Below, piece after piece: positions 9,898-17,855 of a DNA stretch of 64,000 nucleotides. The stretch is from NCBI GenBank assembly GCA_000421065.1, contig ATWD01000001.1:496001-560000 (forward strand). The letters are read 5' to 3'. Positions within the stretch are counted from its first letter, which is position 1. Each line of letters opens with the position of its first letter. The notes beneath the pieces were generated by a model. The model saw nothing but the letters and a program-made list of their open reading frames with translations, did not search any database and was not told the origin of the DNA. The position numbers and the translations under genes are program-made. This stretch comes from Acidobacteriaceae bacterium TAA 166. GTDB lineage: Bacteria > Acidobacteriota > Terriglobia > Terriglobales > Acidobacteriaceae.

Positions 9898-10287
9898 TCA
9901 GTGCAACCGGCGTACATGCGGCTGGCGGGCAAATGCTTTATCGAAGGTGAGAATCTCTCGCACTCCCTCGGCAAAGGCAACCTCGGCAATCAGGCGGTCC
10001 GCGAAGCCTGCCCCGCCCGTACGAGACTCCTTCAATGCCCGTTCGGCAAAGGCGTGGGACTCGACCGTCACTCCGTCGGTGCTGAAGATGTGCTCCAAGG
10101 TATCAAGCACGCGTTCCTTCTCCCAGGCCCCGGCAAGCACCCAGAAGAGTTCCGCCAGAACAAGGAGCGGCACGAAGATGCCCTCAGCCGAACAGGCGTC
10201 CGAGATCGCCTTACGGGCTTGCTGTGCCTGGCGGACATCATCATTCAGGTAGGCTCGCGCCCAGACGTTGGTATCAGCAGCTTGCAT
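9898..10287 (-). CDS. vapC: PIN-domain toxin, VapC family
   Basis: Probable Mg-dependent RNase toxin. 129 aa with N-terminal 'ADTNVWARAYL' (first acidic residue Asp5), a mid-protein 'PLLVLAELFWVL' (Glu), and C-terminal 'GFADRLIAEVA' and 'ILTFDKAF', the four-acid PIN signature. It overlaps the stop of the upstream AbrB-type antitoxin gene by one base, the usual vapBC arrangement. The pair is embedded inside a restriction-modification operon, which suggests it guards the operon against loss or against methylase failure (inference). Confidence 0.88.
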   Translation of the reverse strand: MQAADTNVWARAYLNDDVRQAQQARKAISDACSAEGIFVPLLVLAELFWVLAGAWEKERVLDTLEHIFSTDGVTVESHAFAERALKESRTGGAGFADRLIAEVAFAEGVREILTFDKAFARQPHVRRLH

Positions 10288-10559
10288 TACCCCAGCCTCC
10301 GCGCCTTGGCTGCGTTCATTTCCTCAAAGCTCATGACGCGCGTAGGCTTTGGCCCAGAATCCGCCATGCGCCATAGGTCTTCAATGGTGAAGCGCACGGG
10401 TTCAATCTGCACAGGACCGGTGGTTGGAATGCTGAACCGGATGCGGCTACCTTTTTCCAGACCCAACCGCTTCCGGAGTTCACTGGGAAGCGTTATCTGA
10501 CCTTTGGAGGTGACCGTGGCTTCGATGGTCGTGATCGAGTTCCGCGCGCTAGCAGGCAT
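10287..10559 (-). CDS. vapB: AbrB/MazE/SpoVT-type antitoxin, VapB
   Basis: 90 aa. Residues about 11-50 give the swapped-hairpin AbrB DNA-binding fold: 'ATVTSKGQITLPSELRKRL' and 'GLEKGSRIRF'. The C-terminal tail ('SFEEMNAAKARRLG') is the likely toxin-binding segment. It directly precedes vapC with a one-base overlap. Such antitoxins usually autorepress their own promoter together with the toxin; the 62-base gap upstream (10560-10621) could carry that promoter within the larger operon. Confidence 0.87.
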   Translation of the reverse strand: MPASARNSITTIEATVTSKGQITLPSELRKRLGLEKGSRIRFSIPTTGPVQIEPVRFTIEDLWRMADSGPKPTRVMSFEEMNAAKARRLG

Positions 10560-10621
10560 TGGATGCTCCTCCTTACATAATAGCTTTCTCCGCCTTACCT
10601 GGGAAGCTCCAGTTTGGTTGG

Positions 10622-11296
10622 TCAGGCCAGATCAGTCCCCAGCAGTCCCTTTAGCAGTGACTTGGCATGGCGAAGCTCGGCGTTGATCTCCACCTTCCGG
10701 TTGAACTGATCTTCTTTACGCATCCGAGCCTCCAATTTGTCGCAGAGCAGCCGTTGGGATCGTATGCGGATGCCACGCTCGGCGGTGTCTTCGAGCGTCT
10801 CTCCGGAGCGGGGTTCGAGCCCGGCCGCCTGCATGTGGCGATGCAGCATCTCCTGGTAGAGACTGTCCATGTTGATAGCGACCGGTAAAGACAACCTCGG
10901 TAGGGATGCGTCCTGCCAGGGCGACCAGTAGTAGGAAGCGACGAACTGCTTGCTGCGGTCGGCCTCACTGGTGCGCTTGTATGCCGCCACGAAACGGACG
11001 CGTCCCTGGAAGTTCAGCTCAAAGAACAACTGCGACGGGATGGCGCGGTCGAGAGTGCGGAGGATATCTTCTTTAAGCTCAGGCAGGCGCTGGGCGATGG
11101 AGAAGATTTGAATCTCCTTGACTTCGGATCCCGCAGGCAGGTTGATCGTGGCCGGTGAGAGCTTGTACTGCCAAGTGATCCCTTCTACGTGATCGACGAA
11201 CTTCTGCCGCAGCGCCCGGCTGGGCTGCGCGTGGCCGTAGACCTTGTTCTTCGGCAAAACACGCTGGAAGAGAGCGCGCTCGGGATACTCGAACAT
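10622..11296 (-). CDS. DUF4391 protein associated with the type III R-M cluster
   Basis: 224 aa, recognised as DUF4391 by the N-terminal 'MFEYPERALFQRVLPKNKVY' and the central 'AIPSQLFFELNFQGRVRFV'. No catalytic motif is visible; the C-terminal half ('LCDKLEARMRKEDQFNRKV') is helical and probably coiled-coil. It starts 2 bases after the stop of the SNF2-type helicase gene, so the two are certainly co-transcribed and probably form a complex. Function is unknown; it recurs next to such helicases and Mod/Res pairs as far as I recall. Confidence 0.75.
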   Translation of the reverse strand: MFEYPERALFQRVLPKNKVYGHAQPSRALRQKFVDHVEGITWQYKLSPATINLPAGSEVKEIQIFSIAQRLPELKEDILRTLDRAIPSQLFFELNFQGRVRFVAAYKRTSEADRSKQFVASYYWSPWQDASLPRLSLPVAINMDSLYQEMLHRHMQAAGLEPRSGETLEDTAERGIRIRSQRLLCDKLEARMRKEDQFNRKVEINAELRHAKSLLKGLLGTDLA

Positions 11297-11298
11297 AC

Positions 11299-14200
11299 CT
11301 ATATCTCCGAAGCCACGACGGCGACTGGCTCTACGACAAGGAAGGCCAGGAGTTCGAAGTCGTCGATACCATTGCTTGGGCCGGTAAGCGCCGTGGTCTG
11401 CTGCCCATTGAAGAGACTGTCGAGGTCTTGCTCCTCTTTAATCTGAACGATGGAGCGGATGGCACCGTTCAGGAGATCGGAGTAGGCCGACATTTCGCGG
11501 CCATCATGCGTGCGCTCATTGAATGGCGAGTAAGCAGCGGGGATCGGCTCTGCACACGGTTTTGCTGAAGCGCGAAGCTGATCGAGCAGCTTCTTGACCT
11601 CAGTGTGCGGGGTGACTGGGTTCCCGGCAAGATCGACATAGACGAGGTAGTACGGATGCAGCCGGTTGAGCTGGCCGACGTTCACGCCGTCGTTCCGGTT
11701 GTGCAGCGCGAAGATCACGCCTGGGACGAGTCCACGGTCAGGGCTGGCGGGAAGAACCGCATGGAGCCCTGTGGGTTGGCGGTTCAGACCGGGGTTCGCC
11801 TTGACGTAGTTGAGCAGATCCATGCGGAAGTCATTCAGGCCGAGGTCCGTGATGCTGACACCCGCTTTGAGGTCTTCCAGTTCGATGACTTCATCCTGCA
11901 AACGGCGAAGCTGTTCTTTGCGATAGGAGAGATCGTTCGATTTTCCATCGAGCGGGTTGTCATCGCCGGTTGCTGTCACGTCGGCGATGATCATGCGGCT
12001 TTCGACGCGCTCGCGCAGGCGAATGTACTCATCAAGCGAGATGTCGGGCCAGTAGTTCACGAGTTGGATCGATGCGTTCTTTGAACCGATACGGTCGATA
12101 CGCCCGAACCGCTGTATGATACGCACCGGGTTCCAATGAATGTCGTAGTTGATGAGGTAGTCACAGTCCTGTAAATTCTGCCCCTCCGAGATGCAATCCG
12201 TCGCGATGAGCAGGTCAATCTCGCCATCGACTTCGGGATAGAGGAGGGCCTTTTCTTTGGAGACCGGAGAGAAAAGCGTCAGGATTTTCTGGAAGTCCGT
12301 GATGCGGAGCAACGTGGACTTGGGATCAGAAGAGCCAACCACCAGAGCCGAATGCAGGTTGTGCTCTTCGAGCAGCGCCGGAGCAAGATGGTCATAGAGA
12401 TAGGCCGCTGTATCCGCGAACGCAGTGAAGACAATGATCTTCTTGTTGCCCGGATTGATGGGTGACGCAATCTTGTCGAAGATGTGCTTCCTCAGATGCT
12501 GCAGCTTGGCGTCGTCAGAAGCAGGCACTTTCTCCATTTCGACGAGCAGCGACTGGATCGTGTGCAGGTCATCCCGCAGGACCTGCTCCCATCCGACCAG
12601 GTCCATGTCAGCAAGCCGGATGGCTACCTTGCCACCGGTTTGCTCCTCCGAAGGATCGTAGAACTCGACATCTTCATCGGGCTCACTGTTCTCAAGGTCG
12701 GATAAGCGGTCGAAGAAATTACTGTCCTGCCCCGTCTTTTGATAGCGCTCAATGCTCGCGAGAGTATTGAGATGAATATTCCTGAGGCGATCCAGCGTGA
12801 GACGGAATGCGTGTACCGAGCTTTCCAAGCGCTTCAGCAGGTTAACTGTCATCAGGGAGCGTAAGCTTTGTTCACGATCACGCTGACGAAGACGGCCACC
12901 GCCGCCGCTGACTTCCGTGTCATAAGCCGCTTCGTACTCGGCCATTCGACTCGGGAGGATATAGCTGGTCGGCGTATACACACCAAGCTTCAATAAGGAA
13001 AGTTGAGTGAAGATTTCGTTGAAGCCAACCACGTCCTGCCGTTCAGTCAACGGACTCCGGAACGATAACGGTTTGCGGCGCTCTGGAAACTGCCCGATCT
13101 CACTCACATCGTAGAAGGTCGTGATGTGACGGCGAGACCGAGCAATGGTGACCGCATCGAGAAGCTCGAAGAAGTCAAAGTCCAAGGAAGAAAGAATTGC
13201 CTGGGGTGTCCGCTCTTCAGCAGGAAGTTTCGACCATACATTGAACGCAGCTTGCGCGCGACGGAAAATCTGATCGACATCGCGCGATGTACCGAGCTTT
13301 TCGCTAAACTCTTCCACATCGCCTTCATAGGCAAGCGCAAGTTGGTTCTTCAGGTCATTGAAGCGATTGTTGACCGGAGTTGCGGAGAGCATCAAGACCT
13401 TCGTTTTCACACCCTGCCGGATGATGCGATTCATCAATCTTTGATAGCGAGTCTCGCGGTTCTTGAAGGCGTCATCGTTGCGAAAGTTGTGGGATTCGTC
13501 AATGACGACAAGATCGTAATTGCTCCAGTTGACGCGATCCAGCCGCAGACCAAGCGACTCGCCGCGCTCACGCAAGAGATCGGTATGACAGAGTACATCG
13601 AAGTTGAAGCGATCTTTGTGGAGAGGGTTGTTCTTGAGATTGCCCTTGTAGTTAGTCCAATTCTCCGCAAGCTTCTTCGGACACAGAACAAGTACTGATT
13701 TATTGCGAAGCTCGTAATACTTCACCACGGCCAACGCGGTGAACGTCTTGCCAAGGCCTACGCTATCGGCAAGGATGCAGCCGTTATACGTCTCCAGCTT
13801 ATTGATGATGCCAGTCGCAGCGTCCTTCTGAAAGCTGTATAGCTTATTCCAAATCAAACTTTCCTGGTATCCGGTGCGCTCATTCGGCAGAACGTCCTCG
13901 CTAATGTCCTCAAGAAACTCGCGGAAGATGTGAAACAGAATTAGAAAGTAGATGCGCTGAGGCGAGTTCTCTTGATAGACCGCAGCAATATGCTCTCGAA
14001 TGGTGTCGGTCACATCGGAAACTTGGGTTGGGCTATTCCAAACCTGAGAGAACAGATCCAAGTAACGCTGAGTGAAGCTCGGTTCTTCGAGCTTCTGAAC
14101 GAAGTTGGAGACAGCATCACCGCGTTCATATCCGAAGTCTACGACAGTGAAACCTTGGAGCGGACTGTAGACAATCTGTTCTTCTCCATTTCCCACGCAG

Positions 14201-14592
14201 CAAAACTGCTGCATCCGTGCTCCCGTGCGATTAGAGCGGAACTTTGCCTTCCGCGTGATCCATTCAGCGCATTCTTTTGCGATGGCGCGTTGGGTCAATT
14301 TGTTCTTGAGATGGATTTCGAACTCGGTGCCAAAGAACTCTTGCTCTGCCCCAGACTCCTCAAGTTGAAACTGGCGGGGTTGGCGGTCGGCCTTATCCAA
14401 AACATCATTCGGCACATAAGTCGGTTTGGTAAAGATGAACTCGACCGCCTCAACCGTCTCAAGCTCAGCCTTGAGGGCTTCGTAGGCATAAATTGAAAAA
14501 GCAGAGGCCGCGACGGACAATTTCGCCCCTGGACGAATCACCTTCTTAAGATTATCTCCGAGCAGGCTACTAATGTTATCGATCACGTCCAT
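11299..14592 (-). CDS. SNF2/DEAD-like helicase with N-terminal PLD-like domain
   Basis: 1097-aa superfamily 2 ATPase. Residues 1-200 ('KLSVAASAFSIYAYEALKAE', 'EFIFTKPTYV') resemble the phospholipase-D-like N-terminal domain of defence helicases, but I see no HxK(x)4D catalytic motif. The ATPase core has Walker A 'ADSVGLGKT' (about 275-283), 'VVIDESHNF' (about 362-370), 'MLSATPVNNR' (about 401-410) and a C-terminal lobe with 'IIQRFGRIDRIGS'. It is the first gene of the operon helicase-DUF4391-vapBC-mod-res. I infer DNA translocation or surveillance cooperating with the type III system; it could instead be an independent defence module. Confidence 0.85.
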   Translation of the reverse strand: MDVIDNISSLLGDNLKKVIRPGAKLSVAASAFSIYAYEALKAELETVEAVEFIFTKPTYVPNDVLDKADRQPRQFQLEESGAEQEFFGTEFEIHLKNKLTQRAIAKECAEWITRKAKFRSNRTGARMQQFCCVGNGEEQIVYSPLQGFTVVDFGYERGDAVSNFVQKLEEPSFTQRYLDLFSQVWNSPTQVSDVTDTIREHIAAVYQENSPQRIYFLILFHIFREFLEDISEDVLPNERTGYQESLIWNKLYSFQKDAATGIINKLETYNGCILADSVGLGKTFTALAVVKYYELRNKSVLVLCPKKLAENWTNYKGNLKNNPLHKDRFNFDVLCHTDLLRERGESLGLRLDRVNWSNYDLVVIDESHNFRNDDAFKNRETRYQRLMNRIIRQGVKTKVLMLSATPVNNRFNDLKNQLALAYEGDVEEFSEKLGTSRDVDQIFRRAQAAFNVWSKLPAEERTPQAILSSLDFDFFELLDAVTIARSRRHITTFYDVSEIGQFPERRKPLSFRSPLTERQDVVGFNEIFTQLSLLKLGVYTPTSYILPSRMAEYEAAYDTEVSGGGGRLRQRDREQSLRSLMTVNLLKRLESSVHAFRLTLDRLRNIHLNTLASIERYQKTGQDSNFFDRLSDLENSEPDEDVEFYDPSEEQTGGKVAIRLADMDLVGWEQVLRDDLHTIQSLLVEMEKVPASDDAKLQHLRKHIFDKIASPINPGNKKIIVFTAFADTAAYLYDHLAPALLEEHNLHSALVVGSSDPKSTLLRITDFQKILTLFSPVSKEKALLYPEVDGEIDLLIATDCISEGQNLQDCDYLINYDIHWNPVRIIQRFGRIDRIGSKNASIQLVNYWPDISLDEYIRLRERVESRMIIADVTATGDDNPLDGKSNDLSYRKEQLRRLQDEVIELEDLKAGVSITDLGLNDFRMDLLNYVKANPGLNRQPTGLHAVLPASPDRGLVPGVIFALHNRNDGVNVGQLNRLHPYYLVYVDLAGNPVTPHTEVKKLLDQLRASAKPCAEPIPAAYSPFNERTHDGREMSAYSDLLNGAIRSIVQIKEEQDLDSLFNGQQTTALTGPSNGIDDFELLAFLVVEPVAVVASEI

Positions 14593-14925
14593 TCGTCGAG
14601 TTCCTCAACCTTCATCCTGATGCACAAGTAGGTTCGAATATGGCGGACGAACCCTAATGTCACTACCGTTGGAATGGACAATTCTACTTGAGCGGGACGA
14701 AATGAATCGTCTACGCTCTGTCGTGATTGAAGCCGCTGGACACTATAGACGACATGATCGGCGAACTACCCGGTGCCAGATCGCCCAACAGGCATCAGTT
14801 CTACAAGGACCTTCCACGCAGGCTTTGACAGCGCATAATCTGTGATGCGCCGCGTGTTCTCTGCTTCGATCACAGATGGACGACGAAGCCGGAACACCTG
14901 CCTGCCACGTTTATAACTTGCGTAG
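14593..14925. other. intergenic stretch upstream of the helicase-led operon
   Basis: 333 bases between the 3' end of the 305-aa gene and the helicase start. No convincing gene, RNA or repeat is seen; it probably contains the promoter of the helicase-DUF4391-vapBC-mod-res operon. Confidence 0.35.
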
Positions 14926-15843
14926 CTACTGCGCGTAGCGTGCCAGTCTATTTTGCCAATCTGCATCGTGAAAAATTCGATCGTGGTGGTGATGGCCAGC
15001 AAGGATTTCGGTCTTTGTGAGATGCGAAACTGTCTGCCAATTACCTCGGAAAATGTACGTAGCATTCGCAGGCATTACGCTTTCTAGAACAGTCATGCCG
15101 GTTCTTGGAAAAACATAGGCTACATAGGCGTTAAACCCGCCTTGACCGAGGTAAACATCTACAGGATTGCGACTCGCTAGAAAAGTTAATCGAGACATAA
15201 TCGGTCCGCGGAACGACGGGGGAGTGCGGTTGATCACCCCTTGTACATGAGCGGTAACACCCGCCATCCCATGCCCGGGAGGCAATAGAACCCAGTTGAC
15301 ACGGCGGGTTTGGGGAGGCAAAAAGGAAGCTAGGTTATCATGTCTGATTTCGGCTTCTCCAAACAACTCCAGCATCAAGTTCAGAGCATGAATGATTTGT
15401 ATATCAGGCGTTTGTTGCCAAATAAATGTCGGAGAAACAGCAAAGAGATGGCCGTCGTGCTCGACAGCCGTCAATTCAATGCCTGGCGGCGGGATGAACG
15501 TACGTGGATAGCAGTCACGATAAATATCAACCTCTTCTGTAATAGTGTTTGTTTGCCCCCTGCCTGCCCATTCTTCTCGCGTCCACTCCCGGCGTCCGAC
15601 AAGCCGTCGTTCTTTAGGTTGATCTCGATGGACCTCATACGATCCTTCGCTATTAATCCTGCTAGTATTGCCCACTATCGATGGGAGGATGGTCTCACCA
15701 GTTTCAAGTTCATGGAATCCTGACCTGACCAGAGCTGCATTTCCGATTCTGTCCAGCTGTGTCGCAAATTTTATTTCGGTGTAAGGGATCAAACCGCCAA
15801 GATAACTAGTTAGCTGCCGGACATATTTTCGAGTGATGATCAT
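14926..15843 (-). CDS. Uncharacterised protein of the defence island
   Basis: 305 aa, not recognised. No signal peptide, membrane segment or standard catalytic motif. The C-terminal stretch 'NATYIFRGNWQTVSHLTK' followed by 'EILAG' and 'DADWQNRLARY' looks like a tail I associate with other uncharacterised accessory-genome proteins, but I cannot name the domain. The middle part is rich in Pro, Arg and Trp. It stands alone on the minus strand between the regulator genes and the helicase operon, in a gene-dense defence island, which makes a defence role plausible but unproven. Confidence 0.7.
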   Translation of the reverse strand: MIITRKYVRQLTSYLGGLIPYTEIKFATQLDRIGNAALVRSGFHELETGETILPSIVGNTSRINSEGSYEVHRDQPKERRLVGRREWTREEWAGRGQTNTITEEVDIYRDCYPRTFIPPPGIELTAVEHDGHLFAVSPTFIWQQTPDIQIIHALNLMLELFGEAEIRHDNLASFLPPQTRRVNWVLLPPGHGMAGVTAHVQGVINRTPPSFRGPIMSRLTFLASRNPVDVYLGQGGFNAYVAYVFPRTGMTVLESVMPANATYIFRGNWQTVSHLTKTEILAGHHHHDRIFHDADWQNRLARYAQ

Positions 15844-16044
15844 CGTTCTTGCCTCTTCAAAGCATAGTTAAAAGCGCGATAACAACCTACCAAAACCCCG
15901 GCCCGTTCTGGCTCTCGATTCTCAGATGGATTGGCGAAGGCGGATTCTCAGCTGGCGCGATCAAGGGAACGCGGCAGCTGAGTTGGGCCAAGCCCTTCGC
16001 ATAAATGGCGTCTCCCACAATCGTGGTGCTAACGACGCCTATGC

Positions 16045-16218
16045 TTACTTCTCTTTGCGGACGCCCTTGAACGGTGCATTGTCAGCTTTCTGGTCCATGA
16101 AGCGACCAGTGTCGCCGTCACGCTTCGTCCAACGCTCGTTCTGCGGGTTGTAAACTTGCGAACGGTCACGAACTGCTCCGTTGCGGTGTCCATCGCCTTT
16201 TGGTGGATTTGTAGCCAT
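16045..16218 (-). CDS. Small basic conserved hypothetical protein (57 aa)
   Basis: The ATG at 16218 opens a 57-codon frame reading 'MATNPPKGDGHRNGAVRDRS' and ending 'FKGVRKEK'. It is strongly charged and rich in Lys, Arg, Gly and Asp, with the phrases 'QVYNPQNERWTKRD' and 'GRFMDQKAD', a composition I recognise from small proteins found in many mobile elements. A purine-rich GAAAGAGAGGCGGCT precedes the start as ribosome binding site. No function is known to me. Confidence 0.65.
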   Translation of the reverse strand: MATNPPKGDGHRNGAVRDRSQVYNPQNERWTKRDGDTGRFMDQKADNAPFKGVRKEK

Positions 16219-16254
16219 AGCCGCCTCTCTTTCTTACGCTTCTGATGAAGTTGT

Positions 16255-16281
16255 AGCTAGGGGCCTCCACGAAGCCCCTAG
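16255..16281. terminator. Perfect 9-bp hairpin downstream of the 51-aa gene
   Basis: GCTAGGGGC-9-nt loop-GCCCCTAGC lies just after the stop of the minus-strand gene ending at 16289. There is no T run, so termination is probable rather than certain. Confidence 0.5.
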
Positions 16282-16288
16282 CTGCGGG

Positions 16289-16444
16289 TTAATTGGTCTT
16301 CTTCTCACGTACGAGGAAGCAAAAGGCCTTGCGACCGTGCTCCTCAGCCTTGATGATCTTCTTCGAGCGCCAGTGCTTGAATTGCGGGACGCAAATCCAC
16401 CGGAAGCCCGACGGTGGTGGAAAAGGTGCAGAGTCCGTCGTCAT
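16289..16444 (-). CDS. Small conserved hypothetical protein (51 aa)
   Basis: From the ATG at 16444 ('MTTDSAPFPPPSGFRWICV') to a stop at 16289; the frame stays open further upstream but the family-like part starts here. 'GFRWICVPQFKHWRSKK' and 'GRKAFCFLV' form a compact aromatic and basic core seen in small proteins of plasmids and integrated elements. Function unknown. A hairpin follows its stop. Confidence 0.55.
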   Translation of the reverse strand: MTTDSAPFPPPSGFRWICVPQFKHWRSKKIIKAEEHGRKAFCFLVREKKTN

Positions 16445-16596
16445 GTGGGGTGGCAATCTTTCTCGGCGTTTAGAACGCCGGTTCCTGCCTGTCCAATGGA
16501 AACGTGAGATATTGCGGAATGCGGCCCGGTCGCATAAGCTTAGGAACGCAGTTGAACGCTGCAATAATGCAGTAGCCGACAGGCTTGCTGCTACCT

Positions 16597-16622
16597 GAGG
16601 CCCCGGTTGCCGCCGGGGCTTC
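16597..16622. terminator. GC-rich hairpin downstream of the ImmA/IrrE gene
   Basis: GAGGCCCCGG-ttgccg-CCGGGGCTTC, a 10-bp stem with one G.T pair, sits just beyond the minus-strand stop at 16640. No strong T run follows. Confidence 0.5.
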
Positions 16623-16639
16623 AGTCACGTTGGGGAACC

Positions 16640-17263
16640 TCAAACCAATAAAATCTCCCTCCGCTGCGAGAAGACATCGCGACGAATGCCGGCGGCTTCA
16701 TAAGAAACCTTGAATGTCTCTTGGATCATGTCTATCGTCAGCAGCCCATACGTCTGCTGCAATTGCGCGAGCCCCTTAGCAGGCATGAAAAGTGCGCCGG
16801 CAAAACCGTTTGCCTGCCACTCTGTGTCTTCGTAAACCTGATGGACCGTTGCACCGCGATGCATTGCTGCCAACTGGTTTGTTGGCATCTGCGCGAGACG
16901 CACAAGCTGGCCGGTGTGCAGAAGGCAATGTCCGAGTTCATGCCCAACGAAAAAGCCGGCACGCGGATGCCGGCTCTCAAGTCGATCGTAGGTATACACC
17001 GACGCAATGACCTCGATGCATTTCTGCTCTTTGTCATACCGCGTGTAGCCCTCCGAATCTTCCAGATTGCTAACCCGATAATTCAGCGGGATGCGCATCC
17101 CACCGTGCTTGATGATGATCTTATCCAGGTCTTCGAAAAGCTTCAGGGGGTCAATGGCCTTCGTCGGCCCCACATGCAGCATTTCTCGCACTTTGCTGGC
17201 GACTGCTTCCAGCTTCTTGTGGCTGGAAGGCTTATCGGCTTTTACTCCGGCTAGTCGGGTCAT
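16640..17263 (-). CDS. ImmA/IrrE-family zinc metallopeptidase
   Basis: 207 aa with the zinc-protease motif 'GHELGHCLLH' (HExxH) at about residues 107-116 and a downstream acidic residue in 'DTEWQANGFAGALFMP', the ImmA/IrrE layout. Such proteases cleave a partner repressor after DNA damage or another signal and so release an integrated element. Its ATG overlaps the stop of the upstream XRE regulator by 4 bases, so the two are made together. I infer that it controls the regulator and hence excision or transfer of the element. Confidence 0.88.
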   Translation of the reverse strand: MTRLAGVKADKPSSHKKLEAVASKVREMLHVGPTKAIDPLKLFEDLDKIIIKHGGMRIPLNYRVSNLEDSEGYTRYDKEQKCIEVIASVYTYDRLESRHPRAGFFVGHELGHCLLHTGQLVRLAQMPTNQLAAMHRGATVHQVYEDTEWQANGFAGALFMPAKGLAQLQQTYGLLTIDMIQETFKVSYEAAGIRRDVFSQRREILLV

Positions 17264-17628
17264 TGCTTGCTACCTCTTTTTTCGCCCAGAATGTCCTGAA
17301 TCTGCGCAAGCTGTTCTTCGCTTACGCCGCCACGGGCCAAGCCGTGGATTAGTCCTCCCACAACATGCGCCTCTAACGGCGGCGCTTTTCGAAGGTCGTA
17401 TTCGATGAAACCTTTCTCTCTGTCTGCTGCTTCGATCAGCGGCTCTGCATCCGCTTCCAAAAACTTCGCAACCTTCATTACTCTTTCGGTGCTAAATGGG
17501 TTGCGGTTGCCACGCTCAACGTCCGAGATGTAAACAACTGAAACCCCCAGTTCGCGGGCAACATCACCCAACGTCTTGTCGGCTTTTCGCCGTAGCCTCC
17601 GAAGCAGGTCACCGAATCTATCAGCCAT
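17260..17628 (-). CDS. XRE-family HTH transcriptional regulator
   Basis: 122 aa. Helix-turn-helix in residues about 8-65 ('FGDLLRRLRRKADKTLGDVA' and 'LGVSVVYISDVERGNRNP'). The C-terminal ~55 residues are a species-specific extension ending 'LGEKRGSKQ'. It is coupled to an ImmA/IrrE protease, the classic repressor-antirepressor pair of ICEBs1-type elements. A palindromic site (17677-17693) lies 49 bases upstream of its start and is a likely autoregulatory operator. Confidence 0.9.
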   Translation of the reverse strand: MADRFGDLLRRLRRKADKTLGDVARELGVSVVYISDVERGNRNPFSTERVMKVAKFLEADAEPLIEAADREKGFIEYDLRKAPPLEAHVVGGLIHGLARGGVSEEQLAQIQDILGEKRGSKQ

Positions 17629-17676
17629 AGTCGATCTCCTCTCCGATGGATGCTCTTCTAGAACAACTTAGCCACT

Positions 17677-17693
17677 TTTAGCGTATAGCTAAA
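17677..17693. promoter_or_regulatory. Palindromic operator candidate upstream of the XRE gene
   Basis: TTTAGC-gtata-GCTAAA, perfect 6-bp arms, in the leader of the xre-immA operon and next to an extra TTAGC at 17668-17672. The position fits repressor autoregulation. Confidence 0.5.
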
Positions 17694-17776
17694 TTTCTGT
17701 CAAGTCCTTTTGCTTATAAGAGCAGACTCAGAGCTATGTGATAGATACAGTTCACGTTCACACGTTCGTGTGTGAC

Positions 17777-17819
17777 GGCACCGGATCAATGCGGGCCGTA
17801 GCGGCCCTGATCCGGTGCC
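17777..17819. terminator. Strong nested hairpin behind the integrase gene
   Basis: GGCACCGGATCA pairs with TGATCCGGTGCC over 12 bp, and an inner GGGCC-gtagc-GGCCC adds a second stem. It lies just downstream of the minus-strand integrase stop, with another hairpin (CCGGATG/CATCCGG, 17829-17846) in between. It likely insulates the regulator promoter from integrase transcription. Confidence 0.65.
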
Positions 17820-17855
17820 AAAAGCAAGCCGGATGCTTCCATCCGGGAAGAACAG

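Noticed and set aside
9846..9989. Upstream extension of the Mod protein
   Set aside because: The extension overlaps vapC and lacks family similarity; the ATG at 9845 gives the typical N-terminus.
14766..15065. A 99-aa frame at the 3' end of the unknown 305-aa gene
   Set aside because: It overlaps the longer gene out of frame by over 130 bases and has no recognisable features.
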